From assembly GCF_900111175.1 (NCBI RefSeq), contig NZ_FOGI01000002.1, positions 356,022-420,021 of the forward strand: a DNA stretch of 64,000 bases. Direction: 5' to 3'. Of this stretch, positions 18,350 through 26,665 are shown piece by piece (position 1 is the first letter of the stretch; each line of letters begins with the position of its first letter). The translations under genes and the position numbers were made by a program. The stretch comes from Actinokineospora terrae. Lineage in GTDB: Bacteria; Actinomycetota; Actinomycetes; Mycobacteriales; Pseudonocardiaceae. A model generated the notes under the pieces. It did no database searches and was not told the DNA's origin. It saw only the letters and a program-made list of their open reading frames with translations.

Positions 18350-19584
18350 CGGTCCAGCCGCGCGATCTCGTCCCTCGCCACGTCCAGGGCCGCGCGCAGT
18401 TCGGCCGCGGGATCGGCGCCCTGCCTGGCGATCCGGGCGACCGCGTCCGACAGGGCGGTGTTGGCGCGAGCGGACCAGCGGGCCGGGCTGGCGATGCGGC
18501 CGCCGCGGGTGACGAACCCGACGATGTCCTTGCCCGGCCCGTCCCGCAGCGGTCGGGCGCTCGCGGCGAGGCTCTCCCTGGCGGGCAGGTGCGCGCCGAA
18601 CGCGGTGGCGAACTCGGTCTGGTACTCGGCCTTCTCGACCCACAGCCACCTGACGTACGCCTTGGCCGCCTCGACGTCGGCACCGCGGGCGTTCACCATC
18701 GCGCTGTACGCCCCCACCGGCACCGACTCCGCGCCCGCGGCGTCCAGGCGCGGGAACGGCAGGACACCGACGTCGTCACCGAGCGCGGCGGTGATCTTCG
18801 GCAGGTTCCACAGGCCGGTCCACTGCATCGCGACCCGCCCGTCGACGAGCGCGCCGGGATCGGACCAGTCGGTCGGGGATCCGAGGAGCAGGGCCTGGTT
18901 CAGGTCGCGCAACTTGCCGAACACGGTGGCGGCGCGCGGGTCGTCGAACCCGGGGGCCTTGCCGTCCTGGGAGAGGAAGTCCAGGCCTGCCGACCACAGC
19001 AGCGGCGCGGTGAGCACGCCGACCCCGCCGTCGTTACCCGCGAAGAGCCCGCGCACGGCACCGGTGTTGAGCCGTTTGGCGGCATCGATCAGCTCGTCCA
19101 CGGTCCGGGGCGGGGTCACACCTGCCTTGTCGAGCAGGCTCTTGCGGTAGTAGAGGACCTGGGTGTCGATCGCCTGGGGAATGCCGTAGAGCCTCCCGTC
19201 GACCGTCTGGGACTCCAGGAGCGTCCGCACGAAGTCACCCCGGGTGTCACCGAGCAGGTCGTCGAGGGGCACCACCTGCCTCTGCCGCACCCAGTCGACC
19301 TTGACCTGCGCCTCGAACACATCCGGCACCCCACTGGTCTGCAACGCCGTCAACACCTTGGAGTCGTAGTCCCCCGGGTTCCACTGCACCTCGACCCTCG
19401 CCCCCGGGTACGCGGCCGCATACCTGCGCACCGCGTCCTGCACCCCGTCCTCGCCATAGGCGTGGTACCAGTGCCGCAACGCCCCCTCCGCGCTCCCACC
19501 CCGTCCCGTGTTCGCCCCACACGCCGCAAGCCCCAACAACCCCGCGACCACCCCGAACGACCGACGGCTCAGCTCGACACCCAT
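18346..19584 (-). CDS. sugar ABC transporter substrate-binding lipoprotein
   Basis: 412 residues. The N-terminus has twin arginines (SRRSF), a hydrophobic stretch and a lipobox LAAC with Cys22, so it is exported, possibly by Tat, and anchored by lipid. The rest is a type I extracellular solute-binding fold of the carbohydrate family (YGIPQAIDTQVLYYRKSLLDK; AMQWTGLWNLP). It is the first gene of the importer operon and divergent from the ADP-ribosylglycohydrolase. The sugar is not predictable and no glycosidase or LacI gene is adjacent. Confidence 0.9.
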   Translation of the reverse strand: MGVELSRRSFGVVAGLLGLAACGANTGRGGSAEGALRHWYHAYGEDGVQDAVRRYAAAYPGARVEVQWNPGDYDSKVLTALQTSGVPDVFEAQVKVDWVRQRQVVPLDDLLGDTRGDFVRTLLESQTVDGRLYGIPQAIDTQVLYYRKSLLDKAGVTPPRTVDELIDAAKRLNTGAVRGLFAGNDGGVGVLTAPLLWSAGLDFLSQDGKAPGFDDPRAATVFGKLRDLNQALLLGSPTDWSDPGALVDGRVAMQWTGLWNLPKITAALGDDVGVLPFPRLDAAGAESVPVGAYSAMVNARGADVEAAKAYVRWLWVEKAEYQTEFATAFGAHLPARESLAASARPLRDGPGKDIVGFVTRGGRIASPARWSARANTALSDAVARIARQGADPAAELRAALDVARDEIARLDR

Positions 19585-19794
19585 CCGACCTCCCCACCTC
19601 GACGTGAGAGGAATTGTCGAACCCCCGTGATCATCTGTCGAATCCTCCCACCAGGAGGACACCGGCAATCGGCCGAACGAGCGAGCGCCACCGCACCGGC
19701 TACACCCTGTGATCACCGCGTGCGGCGACGCCTGTGGTAGTCCACAAGGGACTTTCCGGTCAATCCGGTTGTCGGCCGCAGTAGAGTGTCGCGC

Positions 19795-20769
19795 ATGGAC
19801 CGCGTCGGTGGATCGTTCTACGGGTTGGCCTTCGGTGACGCGCTGGCGCGTCCCACCGAGTTCCTCGACGTCGCCGAGATCGGGCGGCGGTTCGGGGACG
19901 GGCCGGACGAGTTGGTCGGCGATCCCGCGCTGGTGACCGACGACACGCAGATGGCGCTCGCGGTGGCGTGGGCGCTGCGGGATGTCGACCGGTACAGCGC
20001 GCAGGCACTGGAACCGAGGTTGCGGGAGCGGTTCGTGACCTGGCTGAACAGCCCCGACAACAACCGCGCGCCTGGGATGACCTGCCTGCGGGCGTGCGAG
20101 GCGCTGGAAGCGGGCAAGCTGTGGGTGGAGGCGACCGTCACGGGGTCCAAGGGGTGCGGGGCGAACATGCGCGTCACCCCGGTCGGGTTGCTGCCCGGGC
20201 TCGACCTCGACCTCCTCGCGGGCATCTCCCAACTCCAGGCGGCGATGACGCACGGGCACCCGACCGCGCTGGCCGCCTCCGAACTCACCGCCTACGCCAC
20301 CCGACTGCTGGTGGACGGACTGCCGCTCGCCGAGGTCGCCGCAGCGTTGCGGGACAGGTGCGCGGAGCAGCGAACCGTGTACCGGGCCGACTGGCTGGGA
20401 ACGCTGTGGGAGGGTCCTGGCGCGACCACGCCCGCGGCGTTCATCGCCCGTGGTTGGGACGAGTGCGCCGCCGCCGTGGACCTCGTGATCAGCGCGCTCG
20501 GGCGCCCGGACGACGGCGAGGACGCCTGCCTGGCCACCGGCGCGGGCTGGATCGCCGAGGAGGCGTTGGGGACGGGGCTCTACTGCGCTGTCCGGCACGC
20601 CGACGACCCGGTTCGCGCGCTCACCCGGGCGGCGCGGACCAGTGGCGACTCGGACTCGATCGCGGCGTTGACCGGGGCCTTCGTCGGGGCCGTGCACGGT
20701 CTCGCGGGGTGGCCGGGTGAGTGGGTCGACCGGATCGAGTACACCGACCAGATCGGGGCCCTGACCTGA
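19795..20769 (+). CDS. ADP-ribosylglycohydrolase family protein
   Basis: A 324-residue all-alpha dimetal hydrolase. Metal-binding motifs are visible: GLAFGDALARPTEF near the N-terminus, TDDT at 48-51 and SGDSDSIAALTGAFVGA near the C-terminus. The family removes ADP-ribose from modified proteins (DraG/ARH-like) or hydrolyses related N-glycosidic bonds. A histidine-free, cytosolic enzyme is expected. ATG 19795 is preferred; GTG 19786 is in frame. The next gene starts three bases after its stop, so the two are cotranscribed. Confidence 0.88.
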   Translation: MDRVGGSFYGLAFGDALARPTEFLDVAEIGRRFGDGPDELVGDPALVTDDTQMALAVAWALRDVDRYSAQALEPRLRERFVTWLNSPDNNRAPGMTCLRACEALEAGKLWVEATVTGSKGCGANMRVTPVGLLPGLDLDLLAGISQLQAAMTHGHPTALAASELTAYATRLLVDGLPLAEVAAALRDRCAEQRTVYRADWLGTLWEGPGATTPAAFIARGWDECAAAVDLVISALGRPDDGEDACLATGAGWIAEEALGTGLYCAVRHADDPVRALTRAARTSGDSDSIAALTGAFVGAVHGLAGWPGEWVDRIEYTDQIGALT

Positions 20770-20771
20770 TC

Positions 20772-21602
20772 ATGTCGCTAGTGGACGGCGGCCCCATCGC
20801 CGAAGGGTGTCTGGCCGCGTTGCCGTCAGGGTGGATCGCGCTGGTTGATGGGGAGTTGGTCAGCACAGGCGGTCTGCGCTGGAAGGTCGGGACCGCGGAG
20901 GGAACCAGGCTGCACACCTCGGTCGACGGGCGGTACGCGGCCGCGGTGGTCGATCGGGGGTCGCGCGGTGTCGTCGTGGATCTGGCCAGTGGGGCCGTCA
21001 CCGCGGAACTCGACCGGGGCGACTACGGCTCGACGTCGACCGACTTCCCGGTGGCGTTCCTCGGCACCGGGGAGTTCGTCGCGGCGACCGACTGGAACCA
21101 GCTCGGCCTGTTCGACGCGGCGACCGGAGCGCGGCGCGCCACCCACGGCGACGACATCGACTTCTTCCACGGCGGCCTGACCGTGAGCCCGTCCGGGAAG
21201 TGGCTGGTCATCGACGGCTGGATCTGGCAGCCGGTGGGCGCGCAGCTGCTGGTCGACCTCGACGCGTGGCGGGCGGGCAAGCACGACGCCACCGACGTCG
21301 GCCCGTACCCCGATGACTGGAACCGCCCCACGGCCTGGCTCGACGACGAGACCATCGCCGTCCAGGGCGAGAACGGCATCACCCTGGTCGCCATCCCCAG
21401 CGGCGAGACCAAGCGAACCATCGCGGCGCCGCCAGGCAGGCTGTGGTCCCACGACGGCCGCTTGTACGTCGCCGCACAACACGGGCTGGAAGTCTGGTCC
21501 CCCACCGAACGCGTCAGCCTGGTCGACGGATTCCGCCCCATAGCGCAGAACCCGACCACCGGTGCCCTCGCGGACCGCGACCTCAACACCTGGCTGCCCT
21601 GA
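20772..21602 (+). CDS. hypothetical beta-propeller-like protein
   Basis: A 276-residue soluble protein made of repeated short beta-strands with WD40/NHL-like phrasing (TSVDGRYAAAVVD, TVSPSGKWLVIDG, WSHDGRLYVAAQHGLEVWSP), probably a beta-propeller. It follows the ADP-ribosylglycohydrolase by two bases. It is likely a binding partner or sensor, not an enzyme; this is inferred from fold only. Confidence 0.6.
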   Translation: MSLVDGGPIAEGCLAALPSGWIALVDGELVSTGGLRWKVGTAEGTRLHTSVDGRYAAAVVDRGSRGVVVDLASGAVTAELDRGDYGSTSTDFPVAFLGTGEFVAATDWNQLGLFDAATGARRATHGDDIDFFHGGLTVSPSGKWLVIDGWIWQPVGAQLLVDLDAWRAGKHDATDVGPYPDDWNRPTAWLDDETIAVQGENGITLVAIPSGETKRTIAAPPGRLWSHDGRLYVAAQHGLEVWSPTERVSLVDGFRPIAQNPTTGALADRDLNTWLP

Positions 21603-21634
21603 CCACACACACGCGCGCCAGGAGAATCGCGGTC

Positions 21635-22213
21635 ATGACAGTGCAAGAGTTCTGGGACCGGCAAGCGGCGACGTTCGACGAAGCGGCGGATCACGGCCTG
21701 CGGGATCCCAGCGTGCGAGCGGCGTGGGCGGAGCTGCTACTCCCGTTGCTGCCGCCCGCGCCCGCGTCGGTGGTCGACCTCGGGTGCGGGACGGGGACCC
21801 TCTCGGTGCTGCTCGCGGACGCCGGACACCAGGTGCGTGGGCTGGACCTGTCGCCGGGGATGCTCGCCGTCGCGGCGGCCAAGGCGAAGGGGCGCGTGGA
21901 GTTCACCCGCGGGGACGCCGCCGAACCGCCGTACGACCCGGCGTCGTGCGACGTGGTTCTGGTGCGGCACGTGCTGTGGGCGCTGCCCGATCCGGGTGCG
22001 GCGCTGGACCGGTGGGTACGGTTGCTGCGGCCCGGCGGGCGGTTGGTGCTCGTCGAGGGGCGCTGGTTCACCGGCGCCGGACTCACCGCGTCCGAGTGCC
22101 GCGCCCTGGTGCTGGGTAGGCGCCAAGAGGCCACCGTGCGCGGGCTCGACGACCTCGCGCTCTGGGGTCACCCGATCGAGGACGAACGGTACGTGCTGGT
22201 CAGCGACGCGTGA
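21635..22213 (+). CDS. class I SAM-dependent methyltransferase
   Basis: 192 residues. Motif I VVDLGCGTGTLSVLLA binds S-adenosylmethionine, GLDLSPGML is the acidic strand-2 end, and RHVLWALPDPGAALDRW with LLRPGGRLVLVEG are the usual later motifs of the UbiE/Methyltransf_11 group. It is a small cytosolic methyltransferase with an unknown acceptor. An AGGAG site precedes ATG 21635. It probably belongs to the same transcription unit as the two genes before it. Confidence 0.85.
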   Translation: MTVQEFWDRQAATFDEAADHGLRDPSVRAAWAELLLPLLPPAPASVVDLGCGTGTLSVLLADAGHQVRGLDLSPGMLAVAAAKAKGRVEFTRGDAAEPPYDPASCDVVLVRHVLWALPDPGAALDRWVRLLRPGGRLVLVEGRWFTGAGLTASECRALVLGRRQEATVRGLDDLALWGHPIEDERYVLVSDA

Positions 22214-22241
22214 TGGACACCACCGGCAAGCCCGACCCTTA

Positions 22242-22260
22242 TTAGGTAAGCCTTACCTTA
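22242..22260. promoter_or_regulatory. iron box (DtxR/IdeR/DmdR-type operator)
   Basis: TTAGGTAAGCCTTACCTTA matches the 19-base DtxR/IdeR consensus (TTAGGTTAGGCTAACCTAA, from memory) at 15 positions and is nearly palindromic. It lies about 42 bases before the FprA start, where iron-loaded repressor would block transcription. This is the only such site I noticed in the window. Confidence 0.8.
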
Positions 22261-22301
22261 ATCTAGGTGGGTACGCCGTTGTCGGGAATCAGGAGCGCGT
22301 G

Positions 22302-23650
22302 GTGGGCCGTCCGTTGCGAGTCGCCGTGGTGGGTGCCGGTCCGGCCGGGATCTACACCGTGGACGCGCTCATCAAGTCCGGCGCCGAGGTCAGCGTGGAC
22401 CTCTTCGAGCGGATGCCCGCGCCGTTCGGGCTCATCCGGTACGGGGTCGCGCCGGACCACCCGCGGATCAAGGGCATCGTGGACGCGCTGCACCGGGTGC
22501 TGGACAAGCCGGGGGTGCGGCTGTTCGGCAACATCGACTACGGCGGCGACGTCAAGCTCGACGAGCTGCGCCAGTTCTACGACGCGGTCGTGTTCGCCAC
22601 CGGCGCCGTCACCGACCGCCCGCTCGACATCCCCGGCGTCGACCTGGCGGGCAGCCACGGCGCGGCGGACTTCGTGTCCTGGTACGACGGGCACCCGGAC
22701 GTGGCGCGCTCCTGGCCGTTGACCGCGCGGTCGGTGGCGGTGCTGGGCGCGGGGAACGTGGCGCTCGACGTGGCCAGGGTGCTGGCGAAGTCGGCCGAGG
22801 AGCTGCTGGTCACCGAGATCCCGGACAACGTGCACGCGGGGCTGGCCGCGAGCGCAGTCACCGACGTGCACGTGTTCGGCAGGCGTGGGCCCGCGCAGGC
22901 GAGGTTCACCCCGCTTGAGCTGCGGGAGCTGGACCACTCGCCGACCGTCGAGGTGATCGTCGACCCCGAGGACATCGAGTTCGACGAGGGCTCAATCGCC
23001 GCGATCCGGGCGTCCAAGCAGGTCGACATGGTGGTCAAGACCCTGCAGGAGTGGGCGATCCGCGATGTCGGCACCCGGCCGCGCAGGCTGCACCTGCACT
23101 TCTTCCACTCCCCCACCGCGATCCTCGGCGCAGGCGGCCACGTCACCGGCCTGCGCACCGAGCGCACCGAGCTGACCGGCGACGGCAGCGTCCGCGGCAC
23201 CGGCGTCTTCCACGACTGGGACGTCCAGGCGGTCTACCGCGCGGTCGGGTACCTGTCGTCGCACCTGGCGGACCTGCCGTTCGACCACGTGTCCGGCACC
23301 GTCCCGCACGCCCAGGGCCGCGTCCTGGACATGGACGACGCGCTGGTCCCGGCGCGTACGTGTCGGGCTGGATCAAGCGCGGCCCGATCGGCCTCATCGG
23401 CCACACCAAGGGCTGCTCGTCGGAGACGGTCGCCTCGCTGCTCGCCGACGCCCCCACCCTGCGCCCCGCCGTCCACCCCGAGCCCACCGCCGTCGTCCGC
23501 TTCCTCAACGACCGCGGCATCGAGTTCACCACCTGGCAGGGCTGGAAGAACCTCGACGCGTACGAGCGGGCCCTGGGTGCCCCGCACGGCCGCGAGCGGA
23601 TCAAGGTCGTCGACCGCACCGAGATGATCCGGGCCTCGCACCAGGGCTGA
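22302..23650 (+). CDS. fprA: ferredoxin--NADP+ reductase, FprA type, with a one-base frameshift
   Basis: Adrenodoxin-reductase-like flavoprotein that passes electrons from NADPH to ferredoxin. Visible: the FAD-binding VAVVGAGPAGIYT, the RYGVAPDHPRIK motif, the NADP-binding VLGAGNVALDVARVL, and the C-terminal VSGWIKRGPIGLIGHTKG. The reading frame changes between 23349 and 23354: VP in the first frame should continue as GAYVSGWIKRG, which needs one extra G in the CCGG run. With it restored the protein is ~449 residues, normal for the family. Either a real mutation or a sequencing error; an error is likelier because both halves are otherwise intact. GTG 22302 follows AGGAG; GTG 22299 is possible. 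An iron box lies upstream. Confidence 0.85.
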
Positions 23651-23723
23651 CGCGCAGACCCGCGGACCGGCTCGCGCAGGGATCTGGCCCACACCCGACA
23701 GGCGGCGCCCTCTCGTCGTCGCG

Positions 23724-24092
23724 TCAGCCCGCGAGGATGACCTCCAGCGGCAGCCCCTGGTCGACTCCCCAGGCCTCGGCGAAGCGGCCGTCCTCGACGC
23801 GGAAGATCTCGATCAGCATCGGCGGCGTGCCGTCGGCCGGGGTCGGGATCCCCTCGATCGACGAGCGGACGGCGACCCGGTCGCGGTCGACCAGGACGTC
23901 CTGCGCCACGACGCGGTAGTCGGGGAAGTGGGCGACGAGGCGCCGCCAGGCCGCCTTGCCCGCCTCGAACCCGGCGCCGAGCGGGTGGCTGAAGAAGTCG
24001 GGGGTGTGCAGGTCGTCGGCCTGGTCGAACTGGCGGGTGTTGAAGCACTCCTGCATCCGTCGAACCAGGTCACCGGGGTCGGGTGTGGTCAT
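23724..24092 (-). CDS. SnoaL-like polyketide-cyclase/NTF2-fold protein
   Basis: A 122-residue NTF2-fold protein with the SnoaL pattern: an ECFNTRQFDQADDLHTPDFFSH segment (here ECFNTRQFDQADD then LHTPDFFSH), AWRRLVAHFPDYRVVAQD, then IEIFRVEDGRFAEAWGVDQG. The His and Asp placements fit SnoaL-type cyclases, but most such stand-alone proteins have no known substrate. It is divergent from a TetR regulator with a palindromic site between them, so it is probably that regulator's target. Confidence 0.78.
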   Translation of the reverse strand: MTTPDPGDLVRRMQECFNTRQFDQADDLHTPDFFSHPLGAGFEAGKAAWRRLVAHFPDYRVVAQDVLVDRDRVAVRSSIEGIPTPADGTPPMLIEIFRVEDGRFAEAWGVDQGLPLEVILAG

Positions 24093-24114
24093 CGGCGTGC
24101 GCTCCTCGTGGCCT

Positions 24115-24135
24115 AAACGGGTCGTCGCCCCGTTT
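24115..24135. promoter_or_regulatory. candidate TetR operator
   Basis: AAACGGG-N7-CCCGTTT, a perfect 7-base inverted repeat in the 91-base gap between the SnoaL-like gene and the divergent TetR gene. Size and position fit a TetR autoregulatory operator. Confidence 0.55.
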
Positions 24136-24183
24136 GTGCCTCCGGACTATACGGTGCGCCGCCCCGGTTACACTAGGGTCGCC

Positions 24184-24768
24184 ATGACCAGCACACCGCC
24201 CAAGCGCGCCCGTGACGGGGACCTGCGGGCCGACGCGCGCCGCAACCGCCAGCAGGTCTTGCGCACCGCGCAACGCCTGTTCGCGCGGGACGGCCTCGGG
24301 GTCCCGCTCGACGAGATCGCGCGCCGCGCGGGCGTCGGGCCCGGCACCGTCCACCGGCACTTCCCGACCAAGGAAGCCCTGTACCTGGCCGTGGCCATCG
24401 ACGAGCTCGAACGGCTGGTGGCGGAGGCGAGGGCGCTCGCGGCGGGCGACGATCCCGCGGCCCTGTTCACCCAGCTGTCCCGGATGGTGGCCACGGGGGC
24501 GGAGAACGTGGCCGTGAAGAGCGCGCTGGTGGCGGCCGAGTTCGACCTGCGCACCGCGGCGCCGGAGGTCGCGGCGGACATCACCCGCGAGGTCGCGTCC
24601 TTGCTCGACCGCGCGCACGCGGCCGGTGTCGTGCGGCCTGATGTCACCGTGGACGAGGTCATGGCGCTGGTCGCGGGAGCCTTCGCCGCCATTCGGCACG
24701 CGGAGGCGGATCAGGAACGCTCAGCGCACCTCGCGGAGATCATCTTCGACGGGCTGCGCCGCCGCTGA
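24184..24768 (+). CDS. TetR-family regulator
   Basis: A 194-residue repressor. The N-terminal helix-turn-helix (RQQVLRTAQRLFARDG ... LDEIARRAGVGPGTVHRHFPTKEALY) is typical TetR; the C-terminal ~130 residues are a helical ligand and dimer domain. It is transcribed away from the SnoaL-like gene and an inverted repeat lies between, so control of that gene and of itself is likely. ATG 24184 gives the normal N-terminus. Confidence 0.9.
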   Translation: MTSTPPKRARDGDLRADARRNRQQVLRTAQRLFARDGLGVPLDEIARRAGVGPGTVHRHFPTKEALYLAVAIDELERLVAEARALAAGDDPAALFTQLSRMVATGAENVAVKSALVAAEFDLRTAAPEVAADITREVASLLDRAHAAGVVRPDVTVDEVMALVAGAFAAIRHAEADQERSAHLAEIIFDGLRRR

Positions 24769-24776
24769 GCTCCCCG

Positions 24777-24804
24777 TTGTCCACATGGCCTTGAGTTGTC
24801 CACA
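24777..24804 (+). repeat. two direct TTGTCCACA boxes (DnaA-box-like)
   Basis: TTGTCCACA occurs at 24777-24785 and again at 24796-24804 in the same orientation, starts 19 bases apart. It matches the actinomycete DnaA-box consensus. It lies in the gap between two convergent genes, away from promoters. A replication origin is not suggested because dnaA, dnaN and a box cluster are absent. Confidence 0.5.
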
Positions 24805-24897
24805 GATTCCGGTTGCCCCTCTGGGCAAGCCGCCAACGTCGATAGATTCGTCGGTGGGACCTCAAGCGGGGTCCGGACGCGGAATGGTTGAGGTGGT

Positions 24898-26451
24898 TCA
24901 GGTGGTGGCGAGCAGGGTGGTCGCATTCTCGCGGAGGGTGTCGCTGGGGTCGGTGGTGGCCACGGTGGCGAGTTCGGCGCGGAGGTCGTCCGACCAGGCG
25001 TCGGGAGGCCAAGTGGACACTGTGGACAGTGCGCCGGTGCGGTTGCCGACGACCGGGCTGCGCAGGGCGGTGATGAGAAGGTCGGTGCCGTGGCCGGGGT
25101 GGTCTTGAAGGGCCTGGATCGTCCACTGTAGAGCGTTGTGCGCACGCCACCGTTGTCCCAGGCCCGGTTCGTCGGCCGGGCCGGTTCCGATGTCGTCCAG
25201 TGGGAGGAGGTGTCCGGCGAGGGTGATCAGCTGTTCGGCGCGGGTGGGGTCGGCTTGGAGCCAGGCGGTGTACCACCAGGCGTCGAGGGGGTCGCGCTCG
25301 ATCCAGGGCAGGTGCTGGGTGAAGGTGTCGGTTCCGCGGGCGCGGGCGGCTCGGTCGGCCAGGGTGAACTCGGCCGGGTCGAGGGAGTCGAGGCCGTCCT
25401 CGACGGGGCGGGTCCAGCGGGGGTCGGCGATGAGCGCGGTGGCGGTGTCCAGGCACGCCTGGTGGCGGTCCGGGGTCCAGCCGTTGGCGTGGGGGTCGTC
25501 CCACCAGTGGTCGTCGGTCAGGAAGGAGTGGATGTCGGCGAGGGCGACGAGGTCGGTGAGTGAGGTCGCCTGGCGTGTCATGTGGGTCAGGTACGCCTCG
25601 ATCGCGTCGGCGGCGTCGGTGTAGTGGCTGATGTCCTGGGCCGGTCCACCGATGTCGAACAGGGCCTGGAAGATCGCGCCTGCCGCGGTCAACACCTCGC
25701 GGTCGACCCGCGGGGCGCGCAGCGCTTCCAGCAACCCGCCGGTCGTGGCGGCGATGTGGGCCAGGTACTGGTCCATCACGCTGGTGCGGAAGCCCTCCCG
25801 CAGGATCCAGCCGCGGATGGCCGGATCGGTGGTGTCCCGCAGCCGCTCCACGCAGTGGACGCGTCCCCAGCCGTCGACCGCCTTGGCCAGTGCCCAGAGC
25901 TCGCGCTCCGGATCGGGCAGGGAGTTCGACACGGCCACCGCGGCGTACAGCGTGAACTCGTCGTGGGCACCGAGCGTGCGCACCACGTCCAGGAGATCGT
26001 CCAGCCCGGTGGCGCCCAGCAGGGCGATGCCGACCTTGACCGGGCCCCGGTCAGCGGCCGTGGTGACCAGCCAGCGCGCCAACGCGTGGATCGCGCCCGG
26101 GTTCGCACCGGCGTCCTTCAGCCGGTCGATCACGTCGTCGATGGCGTCGAGCACCTCGACCTGCGCGGTGTGCTCGTACAGGTCGCGCAACCGCCGCGGG
26201 GACGGCTCGACACTGGCGGCGATCAAGAGCGCGGTGAGGTCTGCCGCGTGGTCCTCCCCGCCGGAGCCGCTGGCGTGGTGGACGAACACGCCGTCCTGCG
26301 CTCCCGGCGCCCAGGGCAGCCGGGAGCGGGCTCGCACCGCGGCGTCGTCGGGCAGGCTGAGATCGGTGAGCCTGCCCGAGTCGTCCAGGTTGCGCCGGAG
26401 GTGGTCGTGGATCGTCGGACCTGCTGCCACGGCGGGGAACTCGACTGGCAT
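24898..26451 (-). CDS. hypothetical helical-repeat protein
   Basis: 517 residues, almost all alpha-helix, with short repeated helical hairpins resembling HEAT/ARM repeats (VKVGIALLGATGLDDLLDVVR; WALAKAVDGWGRVHCVERL; a C-terminal HGTDLLITALRSPVVGNRTGALS segment, quoted as two parts HGTDLLITAL and RSPVVGNRTGALS). No signal peptide, membrane helix or enzyme motif. Start MPVEFPAV at 26451 is chosen because upstream in-frame sequence is not protein-like. Presumably a protein-interaction scaffold; no operon partner. Confidence 0.6.
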   Translation of the reverse strand: MPVEFPAVAAGPTIHDHLRRNLDDSGRLTDLSLPDDAAVRARSRLPWAPGAQDGVFVHHASGSGGEDHAADLTALLIAASVEPSPRRLRDLYEHTAQVEVLDAIDDVIDRLKDAGANPGAIHALARWLVTTAADRGPVKVGIALLGATGLDDLLDVVRTLGAHDEFTLYAAVAVSNSLPDPERELWALAKAVDGWGRVHCVERLRDTTDPAIRGWILREGFRTSVMDQYLAHIAATTGGLLEALRAPRVDREVLTAAGAIFQALFDIGGPAQDISHYTDAADAIEAYLTHMTRQATSLTDLVALADIHSFLTDDHWWDDPHANGWTPDRHQACLDTATALIADPRWTRPVEDGLDSLDPAEFTLADRAARARGTDTFTQHLPWIERDPLDAWWYTAWLQADPTRAEQLITLAGHLLPLDDIGTGPADEPGLGQRWRAHNALQWTIQALQDHPGHGTDLLITALRSPVVGNRTGALSTVSTWPPDAWSDDLRAELATVATTDPSDTLRENATTLLATT

Positions 26452-26665
26452 ACCGCACTGTCCCACGGCCGGGCCAGTCACGTCATCGGGTGACGGCGCC
26501 CCCGAACAGCGCAACCCGGATCGCGCGCGGTGCGCACGTGAATCGGGCTCGGGTGAACGTCCGCCACTGTGGAGTGAGCGTCCCCGCCGACCGCAACCGG
26601 CGTCCGGCGCGGCGCGATGAAGCGAGGTGGATCGTGCCGACCCTGATGCCAGTGGAGGTTCTGTC

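Noticed and set aside
16704-19584. Association of the sugar importer with the nearby ADP-ribosylglycohydrolase as a single system
   Set aside because: They are divergent, with separate promoters, and no shared pathway is evident.
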